From assembly GCA_021819085.1 (NCBI GenBank), contig JAKASJ010000001.1, positions 248,001 through 312,000 on the forward strand: DNA of 64,000 bases, given 5' to 3'. Source of the DNA: Pseudomonadota bacterium (GTDB lineage Bacteria; Pseudomonadota; Gammaproteobacteria; Acidiferrobacterales; UBA6901). Position 1 is the stretch's first letter; each line of letters begins with the position of its first letter. The notes beneath the pieces are model-generated. The model was not told the origin of the DNA and ran no database searches. It saw only the letters and a list, made by a program, of their open reading frames with translations. Below, one piece after another: positions 24,896-35,043 of the stretch. A program made the position numbers and the translations under genes.

Positions 24896-25345
24896 GTGTT
24901 CATCGTCGGCGTCATGCTGCTTATTGTGGGCGCTACGGTGTTGGTGGTAGAGACCCAAAGCCTCACGATCTACCTCATTGCCGTAGCAGTAGCCTGTCTC
25001 GTGTCCGGCGGACTCGTCTTGTTTGCGCATACCGGTCTTGCCACGACCTTAGTGGCATTTGCGCTGGTCCTGCTGGCTGGCCTGCCGGTCGCGCATTATG
25101 CGCGGCGGCACCTGAAGAATCCGGAGTCCGATCGCGTGAGCCGCGACGACGTGGGCGCAATGGTCGAGGTGGTGGCCGTACGCGGCGAGACACTGCGTGT
25201 TGCCTACCGGGGCACGGAATGGGATGCACGGCCGGCAGCCGGGTTTTCCACCGCCGGCCTCGTGGCCGGCACAACGCTTCAGGTAGTCCAACGCGACGGC
25301 AATACGCTTGTCGTCGCACAGCGCGGTGCTCCAGCGGGCGCCTGA
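24896..25345 (+). CDS. NfeD-family membrane protein
   Basis: A 149-residue protein of the short NfeD family: two to three N-terminal membrane helices (LLIVGATVLVVETQSLTIYL, LVAFALVLLAGLPVAHY) followed by an OB-fold domain (VGAMVEVVAVRGETLRVAYRGTEWDARPA...). It starts with GTG at 24896 after GGGAGGAG. Short NfeD proteins pair with stomatin/SPFH proteins to shape membrane microdomains and membrane protein quality control, and an SPFH gene follows 46 bases downstream. The partner protease half of long NfeD proteins is absent. Confidence 0.9.
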   Translation: MFIVGVMLLIVGATVLVVETQSLTIYLIAVAVACLVSGGLVLFAHTGLATTLVAFALVLLAGLPVAHYARRHLKNPESDRVSRDDVGAMVEVVAVRGETLRVAYRGTEWDARPAAGFSTAGLVAGTTLQVVQRDGNTLVVAQRGAPAGA

Positions 25346-25391
25346 CACACGGATTTTCCGCAGCAACCGAACAACAACAAAGGAGATTTCG

Positions 25392-26306
25392 ATGCCTGCC
25401 TCACTTGCCATTGCCATTACCCTGATCGTGATCGCACTGGCGATCGTAAGCCGCGGTGTCCGTGTCGTGCCGCAGCAGCGCGCCTGGATCGTCGAGCGAT
25501 TCGGGCGCTTTCACCGCGTTCTCGAGCCCGGTCTCAACCTGATCATGCCGGTCTTCGACCGGGTTGCCTACCGGTTCGACCTGCGCGAGGCGCCGATCAA
25601 TATCGCCGAGCAATCCTGCATCACCAAGGACAATACGCAGATTACGATCGACGGGATCCTGTACCTGCAGATCACCGATCCAAAGAAGGCAGCCTATGGA
25701 ACGAGTGATCCGTTCGTAGCCGTGGAACAGCTTGCGCAGACCGTGATGAGATCCGACGTCGGCCAGAAGCAGCTTGACGAAGTACTGTCCTCGCGCTCGG
25801 AATTGAACGTCTCCATCGTTTCCGAGCTCGACAAGGCGGCAGTGAACTGGGGCGTCAAGGTGCTGCGCTACGAAATTCGCAAGATCGAACCGCCGCAGGA
25901 GGTGGTGCGGGCGATGGAGCTTCAGATCACCGCCGAGCGCCAGAAACGGGCGCTGATCGCAAAGTCCGAAGGCGAGCGCCAGCAGGCGATCAACGTGGCC
26001 GAGGGCGAAAAGCGTTCGCGTGTATTGAGTGCCGAAGGCGAAGCCGAGGCGATCAATACGGTGGTCAAAGCACAGGCAGATGCGATTCGAACGATCGCGG
26101 CCTCACTCGGCGAAAAAGGGGGCGACGAGGCCATGCGCATGCGGCTCGCTTCGGACCTGATCGCCCAGTACGGCAACCTGGCCAAGGCATCCACCACGAT
26201 GATCGTGCCGGCGGAAATGGGCGATCTGTCCCGGTTCCTGGCCACCGCGCTCTCGATTCCAGGGGCAAAAAACAGCGCCGGTCTGCGTCCCGGAGCCCCG
26301 TCCTGA
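25392..26306 (+). CDS. SPFH/stomatin-like membrane protein (paraslipin, QmcA type)
   Basis: A 304-residue protein with one N-terminal membrane helix (ASLAIAITLIVIALAIV) and an SPFH/band-7 domain from about residue 20 to 180 (VVPQQRAWIVERFGRFHRVLEPGLN, quoted in part). A long charged coiled coil with alanine- and glutamate-rich repeats follows (QKRALIAKSEGERQQAINVAEGEK). It matches YbbK/QmcA-type paraslipins, which form large ring assemblies at the inner membrane and work with NfeD. AGGAG lies 7 bases before the ATG. The gene is co-oriented with and close to the nfeD-like gene, so the two form an operon. Confidence 0.93.
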   Translation: MPASLAIAITLIVIALAIVSRGVRVVPQQRAWIVERFGRFHRVLEPGLNLIMPVFDRVAYRFDLREAPINIAEQSCITKDNTQITIDGILYLQITDPKKAAYGTSDPFVAVEQLAQTVMRSDVGQKQLDEVLSSRSELNVSIVSELDKAAVNWGVKVLRYEIRKIEPPQEVVRAMELQITAERQKRALIAKSEGERQQAINVAEGEKRSRVLSAEGEAEAINTVVKAQADAIRTIAASLGEKGGDEAMRMRLASDLIAQYGNLAKASTTMIVPAEMGDLSRFLATALSIPGAKNSAGLRPGAPS

Positions 26307-26492
26307 ATGCGGGTGCCCCCGCAAGGCACCTGAACGGCCGGGTTCGAGCCGCGTCGACCCTCCACCGTGCAGGGAACACTTCCCTCCGGATCGGATCCAT
26401 CGCGGCGGGCGTCACACAGCTCTATTCTTTATCGTGGCCAAACGGACAGGAACGACGCCTTCCCGACACGCAAGGAATCCGATTGCACAAAA

Positions 26493-26590
26493 TGGCGGAA
26501 GCGGGCGGGAATCGAACCCACCCGGGGCCGGCTGACAGTCCCTGGCTGATCTGAAGTCAAGCCGCCCCAACCGGGGCGCGCATCGAAGCC
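26493..26590 (-). pseudogene. selC: Remnant of tRNA-Sec (UCA)
   Basis: Read on the minus strand, the sequence has the marks of a selenocysteine tRNA: a 6-bp D-stem with a GGTT tetraloop (CGCCCC/GGGGCG), an anticodon loop CTTCAGA with TCA, a long variable arm, a T-loop TTCGATT with a GTGGG/CCCGC stem, and an encoded GCCA end (3' end at 26493). The 3' acceptor strand is CCGCTTCC, so the 5' end should read GGAAGCGG. Instead the bases upstream of the D-stem are GGCTTCGATG and do not pair. The anticodon stem has a C-C mismatch and the variable stem an A-C. It therefore looks like a decayed or 5'-disrupted tRNA rather than a working one. The rest of 26307-26917 holds nothing recognised. Confidence 0.6.
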
Positions 26591-26917
26591 GTGGACACAC
26601 AGACCTTGAATGACCCGGTGCGATCAGCGTCCCGCTTCTCACAACAGCGCCTCGATCAGGCGGCATGATCGCGTTTTTGCTCCGGGCGAAATTGCGGGTC
26701 ACGGCAACTGCAGAGGGTTCGGCGGATCGATCAAAATCTGCGGCATCCTTCATTCATCCCGCTGTCGAACCGCCCAGCCGGGTTGCCGAGCCATTCCATA
26801 TCTGCAACCGCAGCCCCGGGCTTCCGGCGCCGGGCCATGATGACACACCCCAAACCGCGACCCCGCCACAGCTACCTGGATCCGAACCGCGGCCGTCGTG
26901 TGCTGCAGAAAAACGCC

Positions 26918-27226
26918 CTATCCGAAGTGACAGACGTAATCCAGCAGATCGTCCACCTCGATCTCGAAATGGGAGCTTCCGGGAACCGTGAAGCTGTCTC
27001 CCGCCTCATAATCGCTCCACGCTCCGGAACCGGAAACCTTCACCCGGCAGTGCCCCTGGGTGATGTCGATCCGCTCCGGCGCCTCGGTGCTGAACCGGTA
27101 GGTACCGGGCAGCATGATGCCGAGGGTCTTCATCTCGCCATCCGGCGTGATGATGCTGCGGCTGGTTACGCGCCCTTCATGGTATATGTTGGCCCGGGTC
27201 TTGACCTCGACGTTCTTGAAACTCAT
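26918..27226 (-). CDS. ppnP: Pyrimidine/purine nucleoside phosphorylase PpnP
   Basis: A 102-residue cupin of the DUF1255/UPF0345 family, whose E. coli member PpnP splits several ribonucleosides with phosphate to give the base and ribose 1-phosphate. The full-length match covers MSFKNVEVKTRANIYHEGRV at the N-terminus, TLGIMLPGTYRFSTEAPERI in the middle and DSFTVPGSSHFEIEVDDLLDYVCHFG (quoted in part) at the end. It overlaps the end of the sensor kinase gene by four bases (ATGA) on the same strand, so it is translationally coupled to it, which is an unusual partner. Confidence 0.93.
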   Translation of the reverse strand: MSFKNVEVKTRANIYHEGRVTSRSIITPDGEMKTLGIMLPGTYRFSTEAPERIDITQGHCRVKVSGSGAWSDYEAGDSFTVPGSSHFEIEVDDLLDYVCHFG

Positions 27227-29013
27227 TCAATCCTCGCGCTATCGCTGTCCAGGCCGGAATCATGCCATTGAGGAAGATCAAAGTAAAAACGGGTGGCCAC
27301 TCCGGAAACCGTATCGAATCCGACGCTGCCGCCATGTGCCTCCACGATCGCGCGTGCGATGTTCAATCCCAGCCCGGCGCCGTCGGCCGGAGCGGCAACC
27401 GGGTCTTCGGTGCGCGCAAAGGGCTGGAAAAGACGGTCTCGCAGGCTGTCCGGCACACCCGGGCCGTGATCCGTCACCGAAACGCGCACGTTGGCGCCTG
27501 CCGCCTCCACCCTCACCTCGACTGCACCTGCGCGCGGTGAAAAGCGTACCGCGTTCGAGATCAGATGGTCTATGACGTGGATCAGGCGCGTACCGTCAGC
27601 ATATACGGGGGCCTTCGCAAGCCCAGGCTCGAGCACCAGGGCCACACCGGACACCGCGGCCAGGCTGCGGCCCTCTTCGACCGCACGCGCTACGAGATCT
27701 GCCAGATTGAGATGGCGGAGATCGAGCTTCACGACTCCGGACTGGATGTCATCCATGTCGATGATGTCGCCGACCAGACGCGCCAAACGGGCGGTATTGT
27801 TGCGCGCGATAGCGAGCAGCGATCTCCCCGGCACGGACAGATCCCCGCCCACGCCTTCGGCCAGCAGGCTGAGCGAGCCGACCAGCGCGGTCAGCGGTGT
27901 TCTGAGCTCATGGCTTACCGCCGAGATGAAGCGGCTTTTCATGCGCTCCATCCTCTTGCGCTCGGTAATGTCGCGCACAATCCCGATCAACATGCGGCGT
28001 CGGCCCAGCACCATGTCGCTGACCGCCAGCTCCATGGGAAATATCGAGCCATCGCGGCGCAAGCCCGTGATTTCAAGCCCGAAACCCAGCATCCGCCGCT
28101 TTCCGGAATCCAGATAGCTCTCGACGTAACCCTCGTATTCGTCGCGCTCGGACTCGGGCAGAAGCATGCTGAAGTGCTTTCCCGCCATATCTGCCGCCGC
28201 ACTGCCGAATATGCGTTCGGCAGCCACATTCATCGACTCAAGCGTCCCGTGTTCGTCCATCGTGATGATGCCGTCGAGCACATTGTCCACGATTGCGCGC
28301 ATGCGGGCCTCGCTCTCGCGCAGGCCTTCCTCGACGCGCGCGCGTTCACCGATCTCGCGTTTGAGTTCGCGGTTGAGATCCTCCATCGCTGCCTTCTCGC
28401 ACGCAAGCACGGCGGCCAAATCGCTGTTTTCGAAGCGCAGTCTGAGCGAGCCGAGCGTGGCTTCGTACAGGCGCCACGCGGTAGCAAGCATCATGACCAT
28501 GAACAGAAAGGACAGCATCCCCATGGCAAACTGCAGGCTTTGTCCGAAGTAAAAGAGACGCGCTGTAAGCGGCAGCAGCGCCGGGGCAATGAAATACAGT
28601 GCGACCCTGGCAAGCGGGGCATAGCTCACCACCGCGCCCGCGGTCAAGCCGGCAAGAACAAGGACGATGAATACCTGATTGGGAATCTGGTCGGGAAGCA
28701 GGAGCATCCCGGCTGAACCCCAGGTGAGCCCTGACAGCAGGGTGCCGTACGCGATCCCGCGCTCCCAGCGTGCGACACGGTCCGGCCCAACCACGCGGCG
28801 ACGATAGCGCACGGCAAACAGATAGCGCGACAACGAAATGAGCGTGAGAACTGCGAACCAGGACCACAACACCGCGTGGCGGATGACGTGCCACTGTACA
28901 GAAAGCAGCAGTGCGCCGCTGAGCAGACCGGCAAGCAGCCCACCCGGCAGATTCGCGTAGAGCAGTTTGAGCTGCTCGGCGCGGATCCGGGCGTCACGCT
29001 CAGGCGCAGCCAT
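27223..29013 (-). CDS. PAS-domain membrane sensor histidine kinase
   Basis: A protein of about 596 residues. Residues 10-180 hold six to seven hydrophobic helices, like a MASE-type sensory membrane domain. A short coiled coil (MEDLNRELKREIGERARVEE) leads into a PAS domain of about 120 residues (MRAIVDNVLDGIITMDEHG ... GIVRDITERKRMERM). HisKA follows with the phosphorylated histidine in SHELRTPL near residue 366, then a HATPase with the N box HVIDHLISNAVRFSPR, DHGPGVP and GAGLGLNIARAIV. No response regulator is adjacent, so the kinase is an orphan. ATG 29013 is preferred over GTG 29094; neither has a clear ribosome site. The ppnP gene overlaps its stop. Confidence 0.9.
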   Translation of the reverse strand: MAAPERDARIRAEQLKLLYANLPGGLLAGLLSGALLLSVQWHVIRHAVLWSWFAVLTLISLSRYLFAVRYRRRVVGPDRVARWERGIAYGTLLSGLTWGSAGMLLLPDQIPNQVFIVLVLAGLTAGAVVSYAPLARVALYFIAPALLPLTARLFYFGQSLQFAMGMLSFLFMVMMLATAWRLYEATLGSLRLRFENSDLAAVLACEKAAMEDLNRELKREIGERARVEEGLRESEARMRAIVDNVLDGIITMDEHGTLESMNVAAERIFGSAAADMAGKHFSMLLPESERDEYEGYVESYLDSGKRRMLGFGLEITGLRRDGSIFPMELAVSDMVLGRRRMLIGIVRDITERKRMERMKSRFISAVSHELRTPLTALVGSLSLLAEGVGGDLSVPGRSLLAIARNNTARLARLVGDIIDMDDIQSGVVKLDLRHLNLADLVARAVEEGRSLAAVSGVALVLEPGLAKAPVYADGTRLIHVIDHLISNAVRFSPRAGAVEVRVEAAGANVRVSVTDHGPGVPDSLRDRLFQPFARTEDPVAAPADGAGLGLNIARAIVEAHGGSVGFDTVSGVATRFYFDLPQWHDSGLDSDSARIE

Positions 29014-29341
29014 GATGGCGTACGGTGCGGCACGCCCTTCCGTACAGGCACCTTTACTCACAGGATGTCCTGAACTGCGGACATGGCCGGCCACCGCGGG
29101 TTCCGATCAAACGAAGCACAGACGAACCACCCCTTGTCCCTGAAATCAATGCGGGGATCGGCCAGTTTCCGCAGACCAACCCCTTTCCTAGTTATTATTG
29201 AGAACCCATTGAATGATTATAGTGGGATTTCGCGCGACTTCCTTGTTTCCGACCCGTCAGGCCGCCAGCGCAACAGAAAGCAGGCGTCGCTCGAAGGGCG
29301 CGCCGTGTACGGCGGCGGGAGAGGCAAGCTATTGATACAGC

Positions 29342-30205
29342 TCACACTCCGGTCAGGATACGCACCATTTGCGTGCGCCGGGCCATGTCCGGCAGACCGC
29401 CACGGCCCGCCTGCAGGTCGTCACGGGCGTGGTCAGGCTTGTCCGTCGCCGGAATGACGCAGGTGACCGCCGGGTGGGAAAGGATGAACTTGAGCATGAA
29501 TTGCGCCCAGCTCGAGCAATCGAATTGCGTCGCCCAGGGCGGCAGCGGCCGGCCGCGCAGCCTGGCAAACAGGCCGCCTTCTTCGAACGGGCGGTTCACG
29601 AGAACGGCCACGCCCCGCTCCCGCGCCAGCGGCAGCAGACGGCGTTCGGCCGCAGTCGACACGATCGAGTAATTGACCTGAAGGAAATCGATATCGCCGG
29701 TCTTCAGCGCACGCTCCAGCTCCGGGTAGGCGCTCTCCGAATAGTGCGTGACACCAATGTAACGCACCCGGCCCTGTTCCTTCCAGGCGCGCAGCGTCTT
29801 CAGGTGCGTCATCCAGTCGACGAGATTGTGCACCTGCATCAGGTCGAGGCAGTTCACGCGCAGGCGTTTCAGCGATTCTTCCATCTGCCGGACACCTTCG
29901 TCGCGCCCCTGTACCCAGACTTTGGTGGCCAGGAAAAGACGGCCCCCCAGGCCCAGCTCCTGCGTCAGATCACCGACCACGGCTTCGGCCGATCCGTACA
30001 TGGGCGAGGAGTCCACCACCCGCGCCGCGCTCTGCGCGAACAGGCGTAGCACCTCGCGTGGCCCCGTGCGCCGTGCCGGATCCCTGCCCACGTCGAACGT
30101 ACGCGACGTGCCGAGCCCGACAACCGGCAGTGGTTCACCGGTTCCGGGAATCGGCCTGACCATCAGACCGGATGGCTCCACCGTCACCTCCGCTACCCTG
30201 TCCAT
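29342..30205 (-). CDS. Aldo/keto reductase
   Basis: A 287-residue aldo/keto reductase with a TIM-barrel fold. The catalytic set is visible: aspartate and tyrosine in VVDSSPMYGSAEAVVGD, lysine in RLFLATKVW and histidine in LDLMQVHNL. The phosphate-binding end of the NADPH site appears late in the chain (FILSHPAVTCVIPATDKPDHARDD, quoted in part). The frame runs open for 100 codons upstream, but homology begins only after VEPSGLMVRPI, so ATG 30205 is chosen; ATG 30226 would sit inside a perfect hairpin. It lies downstream of the RuBisCO cluster, but its own promoter (TATACT near 30249) is likely. Confidence 0.87.
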   Translation of the reverse strand: MDRVAEVTVEPSGLMVRPIPGTGEPLPVVGLGTSRTFDVGRDPARRTGPREVLRLFAQSAARVVDSSPMYGSAEAVVGDLTQELGLGGRLFLATKVWVQGRDEGVRQMEESLKRLRVNCLDLMQVHNLVDWMTHLKTLRAWKEQGRVRYIGVTHYSESAYPELERALKTGDIDFLQVNYSIVSTAAERRLLPLARERGVAVLVNRPFEEGGLFARLRGRPLPPWATQFDCSSWAQFMLKFILSHPAVTCVIPATDKPDHARDDLQAGRGGLPDMARRTQMVRILTGV

Positions 30206-30212
30206 ACCGTCT

Positions 30213-30239
30213 GCCCGCACGGCCATCGGCCGTGCGGGC
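30213..30239. repeat. Perfect 12-bp inverted repeat before the aldo/keto reductase
   Basis: GCCCGCACGGCC and GGCCGTGCGGGC are separated by ATC. The hairpin ends 7 bases from the ATG of the reductase and would lie in its leader or at the 3' end of the cbb transcript. No T-run follows on either strand. Confidence 0.7.
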
Positions 30240-30428
30240 CTGCACAGAGTATAAACGACCACCGCAGCCGGATACCTGCGGCGCAGGAAAACCTCAGGCT
30301 GGATTCGAAGGACTTCGCCGGCATCGCCGGATGGCGACTGCGGCGGAAAAGGATGCACGCGAGCGTCCGGCGCGAACCGGCCCTCCGGACAGAGCGTGCG
30401 TGCCAGCCCGGAACCGGAGTCGCCGCGC

Positions 30429-30782
30429 TTAGCGGCGCTTTTCCGCCAGACGCGCCTGCAGCAGCACATCCATGGTCGCAAGCGAGGTGCTGCTGATGAG
30501 TCCGGCATGCACGTGGTAGAGGTGCATCACGCATGGCACCGGCTCATGCAGGGCGCGCCCGGAAGGCGCGAATTCCGCCCATTCGACCAGCGGAAACTCG
30601 CTTTCGCCGTGCATGCACAGCCAGGAGGTGTCCCCGAGGAACATGTCGATCCCGCGCGGCAATTCCAGCCGCAGGGGATTCGTCAGGCGCCGCAGCGCCA
30701 GGCGCACCCGGTTGTACCGGACCGCATCCACCGACAGCGGCAGGCTGCGCAACGGCGGGATGTCACGCAGGCGTGTCGCCAT
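30429..30782 (-). CDS. Conserved small protein coupled to cbbX
   Basis: A 117-residue soluble protein with no recognised domain. It starts one base after the cbbX stop (TGACATG), so it is co-translated with the RuBisCO activase gene. The sequence has a basic N-terminal part (RYNRVRLALRRLTNPLRLELPRG), then FLGDTSWLCMHGESEFPLVEW and HLYHVHAGLISSTSLATMDVLLQARL; the LCMHGE, MHLYHVHAG and TSLATMD stretches look constrained. A role in RuBisCO assembly, repair or regulation is suggested only by position. It could also be unrelated and merely trail the operon. Confidence 0.7.
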   Translation of the reverse strand: MATRLRDIPPLRSLPLSVDAVRYNRVRLALRRLTNPLRLELPRGIDMFLGDTSWLCMHGESEFPLVEWAEFAPSGRALHEPVPCVMHLYHVHAGLISSTSLATMDVLLQARLAEKRR

Positions 30783-30783
30783 G

Positions 30784-31758
30784 TCACTTCGGGCCTGCGC
30801 CTGAAAGCTGTTCGTCGGGAACCCCTTCGCTGAATACGCGGCTCGCTACGATGTCCTCCGGCTCCAGGAGCATCAGGTCCCGCTTGGTAAGGCGCTCGCG
30901 TGCGCGGGCAAACAGCCGGTTGGCCTGACGCAGCCGCGCACGATCCAGGGCGTTTCGGATCGAACGCGCATTGGCGAAGTGCGGCATTTTCATGCGCCGG
31001 TGAATATAGTCGCCGAACGCCTTTTCCGCCTCCGGACTAAACCGGTACTGCACCTGCGCGAGCATGAGCGAGGCAATGCCCATGAGCTCTTCGGCCGCGT
31101 AATCCGGAAAGTCCAGATGGTGCGCGATGCGCGAGCGCATGCCGGGGTTGCTCAGAAAGAAGCGGTCCATCTTGTCCTTGTAGCCGGCGAGGATCACCAC
31201 GAGGTCATCGCGGTTGTTTTCCATGATCTGCAGCAGGATTTCTATCGCTTCCTGGCCGTAATCGCGCTCGTTCTCCGGCCGGTACAGGTAATAGGCCTCG
31301 TCGATGAACAGCACGCCGCCCATGGCCCGCTTGAGCACCTCCTTGGTCTTGGGTGCGGTATGCCCGATGTACTGGCCGACAAGATCGTCCCGCGTCACCG
31401 CCACCAGGTGGCCCTGACGCACATAGCCCAGTCTGTGCAGAATCTCGGCCATGCGCAGCGCCACCGTGGTCTTTCCGGTACCCGGATTTCCGGTGAAGGA
31501 CATATGCAGCGTCGGCGTCTCCGTGATGAGCCCCAGCTGCCGGCGCAGCCGGTCGACGAGCAGCAGCGCGGCGATTTCACGGATACGCGTCTTCACCGGC
31601 TTCAGCCCGACCAGCTCGCGATCGAGCTTGTCGAGCACCTCCTGCACCTGGGAGTCGCGGAACGCGGCTTCCAGGTCCACCGGGGTATCGTCCGGCACCG
31701 GCTGCGTATCCGTCTCTCCTGGCTGCGCACCGGCGTTCATTTCGATTGCTCCTGCCAT
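30784..31758 (-). CDS. cbbX: Red-type RuBisCO activase CbbX
   Basis: A 324-residue AAA+ ATPase that removes inhibitory sugar phosphates from form IC/ID RuBisCO by pulling on the C-terminus of the large subunit. Walker A GNPGTGKT is at residues 90-97 and Walker [11 protein letters not shown] near 157. The conserved segment [20 protein letters not shown] contains the RuBP-responsive and pore-loop region, and the arginine-rich [15 protein letters not shown] lies in the lid. The start ATG 31758 has GGAGAGG upstream; the frame is open further, but that part is not conserved. It is in the same operon as cbbL and cbbS, 223 bases after cbbS. Confidence 0.96.
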   Translation of the reverse strand: MAGAIEMNAGAQPGETDTQPVPDDTPVDLEAAFRDSQVQEVLDKLDRELVGLKPVKTRIREIAALLLVDRLRRQLGLITETPTLHMSFTGNPGTGKTTVALRMAEILHRLGYVRQGHLVAVTRDDLVGQYIGHTAPKTKEVLKRAMGGVLFIDEAYYLYRPENERDYGQEAIEILLQIMENNRDDLVVILAGYKDKMDRFFLSNPGMRSRIAHHLDFPDYAAEELMGIASLMLAQVQYRFSPEAEKAFGDYIHRRMKMPHFANARSIRNALDRARLRQANRLFARARERLTKRDLMLLEPEDIVASRVFSEGVPDEQLSGAGPK

Positions 31759-31981
31759 TTCTTGCCTCTCCGTTTCCTGGTATCGGGCGAGCGTCAGACC
31801 ATTTCCGTACCCGCTGCGCCGGCCGGACCGGTCAGGACCTGACCCGGACATGAAGAGAATCGATGCGCCGCGGCGGCCCCGAGGGCGATCGTGAACCGTC
31901 CGTTCGCACCGGGACAACACCCTGCCGCGGTCCGCGGAGCAGTGCCGACCCGGCACGAACGGCCTTGTCGTGCATCATCCG

Positions 31982-32419
31982 TCAGCGATAGCGCTCGCCC
32001 TCCGGCCGTTCGCTGGCATAGGAATGGATGGTGTAGCGGATGCGGCGCCCATCGACTTCCTGGCGGACCAGACCGAACCCCGGCTCGTTCTTCGGCCGAT
32101 TCACGAGGAACGACAGCTTTACGCTCTCCGTGCCGCGTGTACTGTCGAAGGCGGTGAGCCGGATATAGTGGTTCGGGTATGCCTTGCGGCACTGGTTGAC
32201 TTCGTAAAGAATTCCGGCCGCATCCTTGATGTCAAACATGGGGATTCCCCACATTTCCCAGTAGGTGTTGCGCGGATGCGGATCGTCCGTGAACTCGACG
32301 TTCAGAGCCCAGCCGTTCTTCAGGCAATACTGGATCTGCTTCGTGATCTGCTCGTCTGTCATGTCCGGCAGGAAAGAAAACGTTCCCTGCGTAATGCGGC
32401 TTCCGTGATTGGTCATCAT
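31982..32419 (-). CDS. cbbS: RuBisCO small subunit, form IC
   Basis: A 145-residue small subunit that caps the L8 core of form I RuBisCO. Family motifs are [45 protein letters not shown] (quoted in part) and [14 protein letters not shown]. The C-terminal extension [18 protein letters not shown] forms the beta-hairpin plug specific to red-type (IC/ID) enzymes, agreeing with the presence of cbbX. The start is at one of two adjacent ATG codons, with GAGGAA upstream. It follows cbbL after 18 bases, so the two are co-transcribed. Confidence 0.97.
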   Translation of the reverse strand: MMTNHGSRITQGTFSFLPDMTDEQITKQIQYCLKNGWALNVEFTDDPHPRNTYWEMWGIPMFDIKDAAGILYEVNQCRKAYPNHYIRLTAFDSTRGTESVKLSFLVNRPKNEPGFGLVRQEVDGRRIRYTIHSYASERPEGERYR

Positions 32420-32437
32420 GGCAGTTGTTCCTCGAGG

Positions 32438-33931
<1,494 letters not shown>

Positions 33932-34060
33932 CTATGTTTGATGAATGCGTCGTGTTCGAACCCAGGGCGGTACCGCGTGATTCGGGCCGGTCGCCGCAGG
34001 ATTTACGTCATCCTCGGCAAAATCATCCATAAACAACAGTCAATTTTTTTTATTTTTATG

Positions 34061-34076
34061 ATAGATTTATATCTAT
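34061..34076. promoter_or_regulatory. CbbR-type palindrome overlapping the cbbR start
   Basis: ATAGAT-TTAT-ATCTAT is a perfect palindrome in the A/T-rich cbbL-cbbR intergenic region and ends within the cbbR start codon (ATG 34075). LysR-type regulators bind T-N11-A dyads of this kind. Binding here would block cbbR expression (autoregulation), while sites nearer cbbL would activate it. Confidence 0.6.
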
Positions 34077-35043
34077 GCGTCATATGACATTCAGACAGAT
34101 GGAGGTGTTCGAGGCAATCGCGCGCAATGGAAGCTTCACGCGCGCTGCCGAGGAACTTTTTCTGACCCAGCCGACCGCCTCGATGCAGATCAAGCGCCTC
34201 AGCGACACCATCGGCCAGCCACTTTTCGAACAGGTGGGCAAGCGCGTTTATCTCACCGACGTCGGGCGTGAACTGCACGCCACCTGCCGCGAGATTTTCG
34301 AGAGGCTCGACCGGTTCGAGATGACGGTGGCTGACATGAGGGGACTGAAGAAGGGCCGGCTGCGGCTCGCGGTGGTCACCACCGCGAAGTATTTCGCTCC
34401 GCGCCTGGTCGGACCGTTTTATAATCTCTATCCCGGTATCGACGTAGCGCTGAAGGTCACGAACCGCGAGCGCATCCTGGAAAGGCTGGCGGACAATCTG
34501 GATGACCTGTACATCCTGGGCCAGCCGCCGGAAGATCTGGACGCGGAATACCTGCCGTTTCTGGAAAATCCTTTGGTGATACTGGCCGCGGCCAACCATC
34601 CGCTTGCCAAGCGCAGGCGAATCCCGCTTGCGCGCATCGCCGAGGAGCCGTTTCTCATGCGCGAACCCGGCTCGGGAACACGCATGGCACTGGAACGCCT
34701 GTTCGAACAGCATCGACTGAAGATCAAGGTGCGCATGGAACTCGGCAGCAACGAGGCAATCAAGCAGGCGGTCATCGGGGGCCTGGGAATCTCGGTGTTG
34801 TCGCAACATGCCCTCGCGCTCGACGGCACTGCCGGCCCGTTCACCATCCTCGATGCGCAATCCTTTCCGATCCAGCGCCATTGGTATGTGGCCTACCCGC
34901 GCGGCCGGCAGCTTTCAGTCGTGGCACGCGCATTTTTTGACTATCTGTTCGAGGCCAAACAGCATTTCGCGGCTCTACCGTATCCGACTACGGCCAGGAT
35001 CCGTCGCAAGAAATCCGGCTCGCGGCGCGGCCGGACTGCCTGA
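34075..35043 (+). CDS. cbbR: LysR-type regulator CbbR of the RuBisCO operon
   Basis: A 322-residue LysR-type transcription factor, divergent from cbbL as CbbR usually is. The N-terminal winged helix-turn-helix covers MTFRQMEVFEAIARNGSFTRAAEELFLTQPTASMQIKRL (residues about 4-42, quoted as a landmark in part), and the linker helix runs to about 90. The effector domain follows (LRLAVVTTAKYFAPRLV, REPGSGTRMALERLF, GGLGISVLS). The HTH sequence and the FEAIAR motif fit CbbR/CfxR. The start may be ATG 34075 or 34084. The tail is basic (RRKKSGSRRGRTA). It is expected to sense Calvin-cycle or redox metabolites. Confidence 0.92.
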   Translation: MRHMTFRQMEVFEAIARNGSFTRAAEELFLTQPTASMQIKRLSDTIGQPLFEQVGKRVYLTDVGRELHATCREIFERLDRFEMTVADMRGLKKGRLRLAVVTTAKYFAPRLVGPFYNLYPGIDVALKVTNRERILERLADNLDDLYILGQPPEDLDAEYLPFLENPLVILAAANHPLAKRRRIPLARIAEEPFLMREPGSGTRMALERLFEQHRLKIKVRMELGSNEAIKQAVIGGLGISVLSQHALALDGTAGPFTILDAQSFPIQRHWYVAYPRGRQLSVVARAFFDYLFEAKQHFAALPYPTTARIRRKKSGSRRGRTA

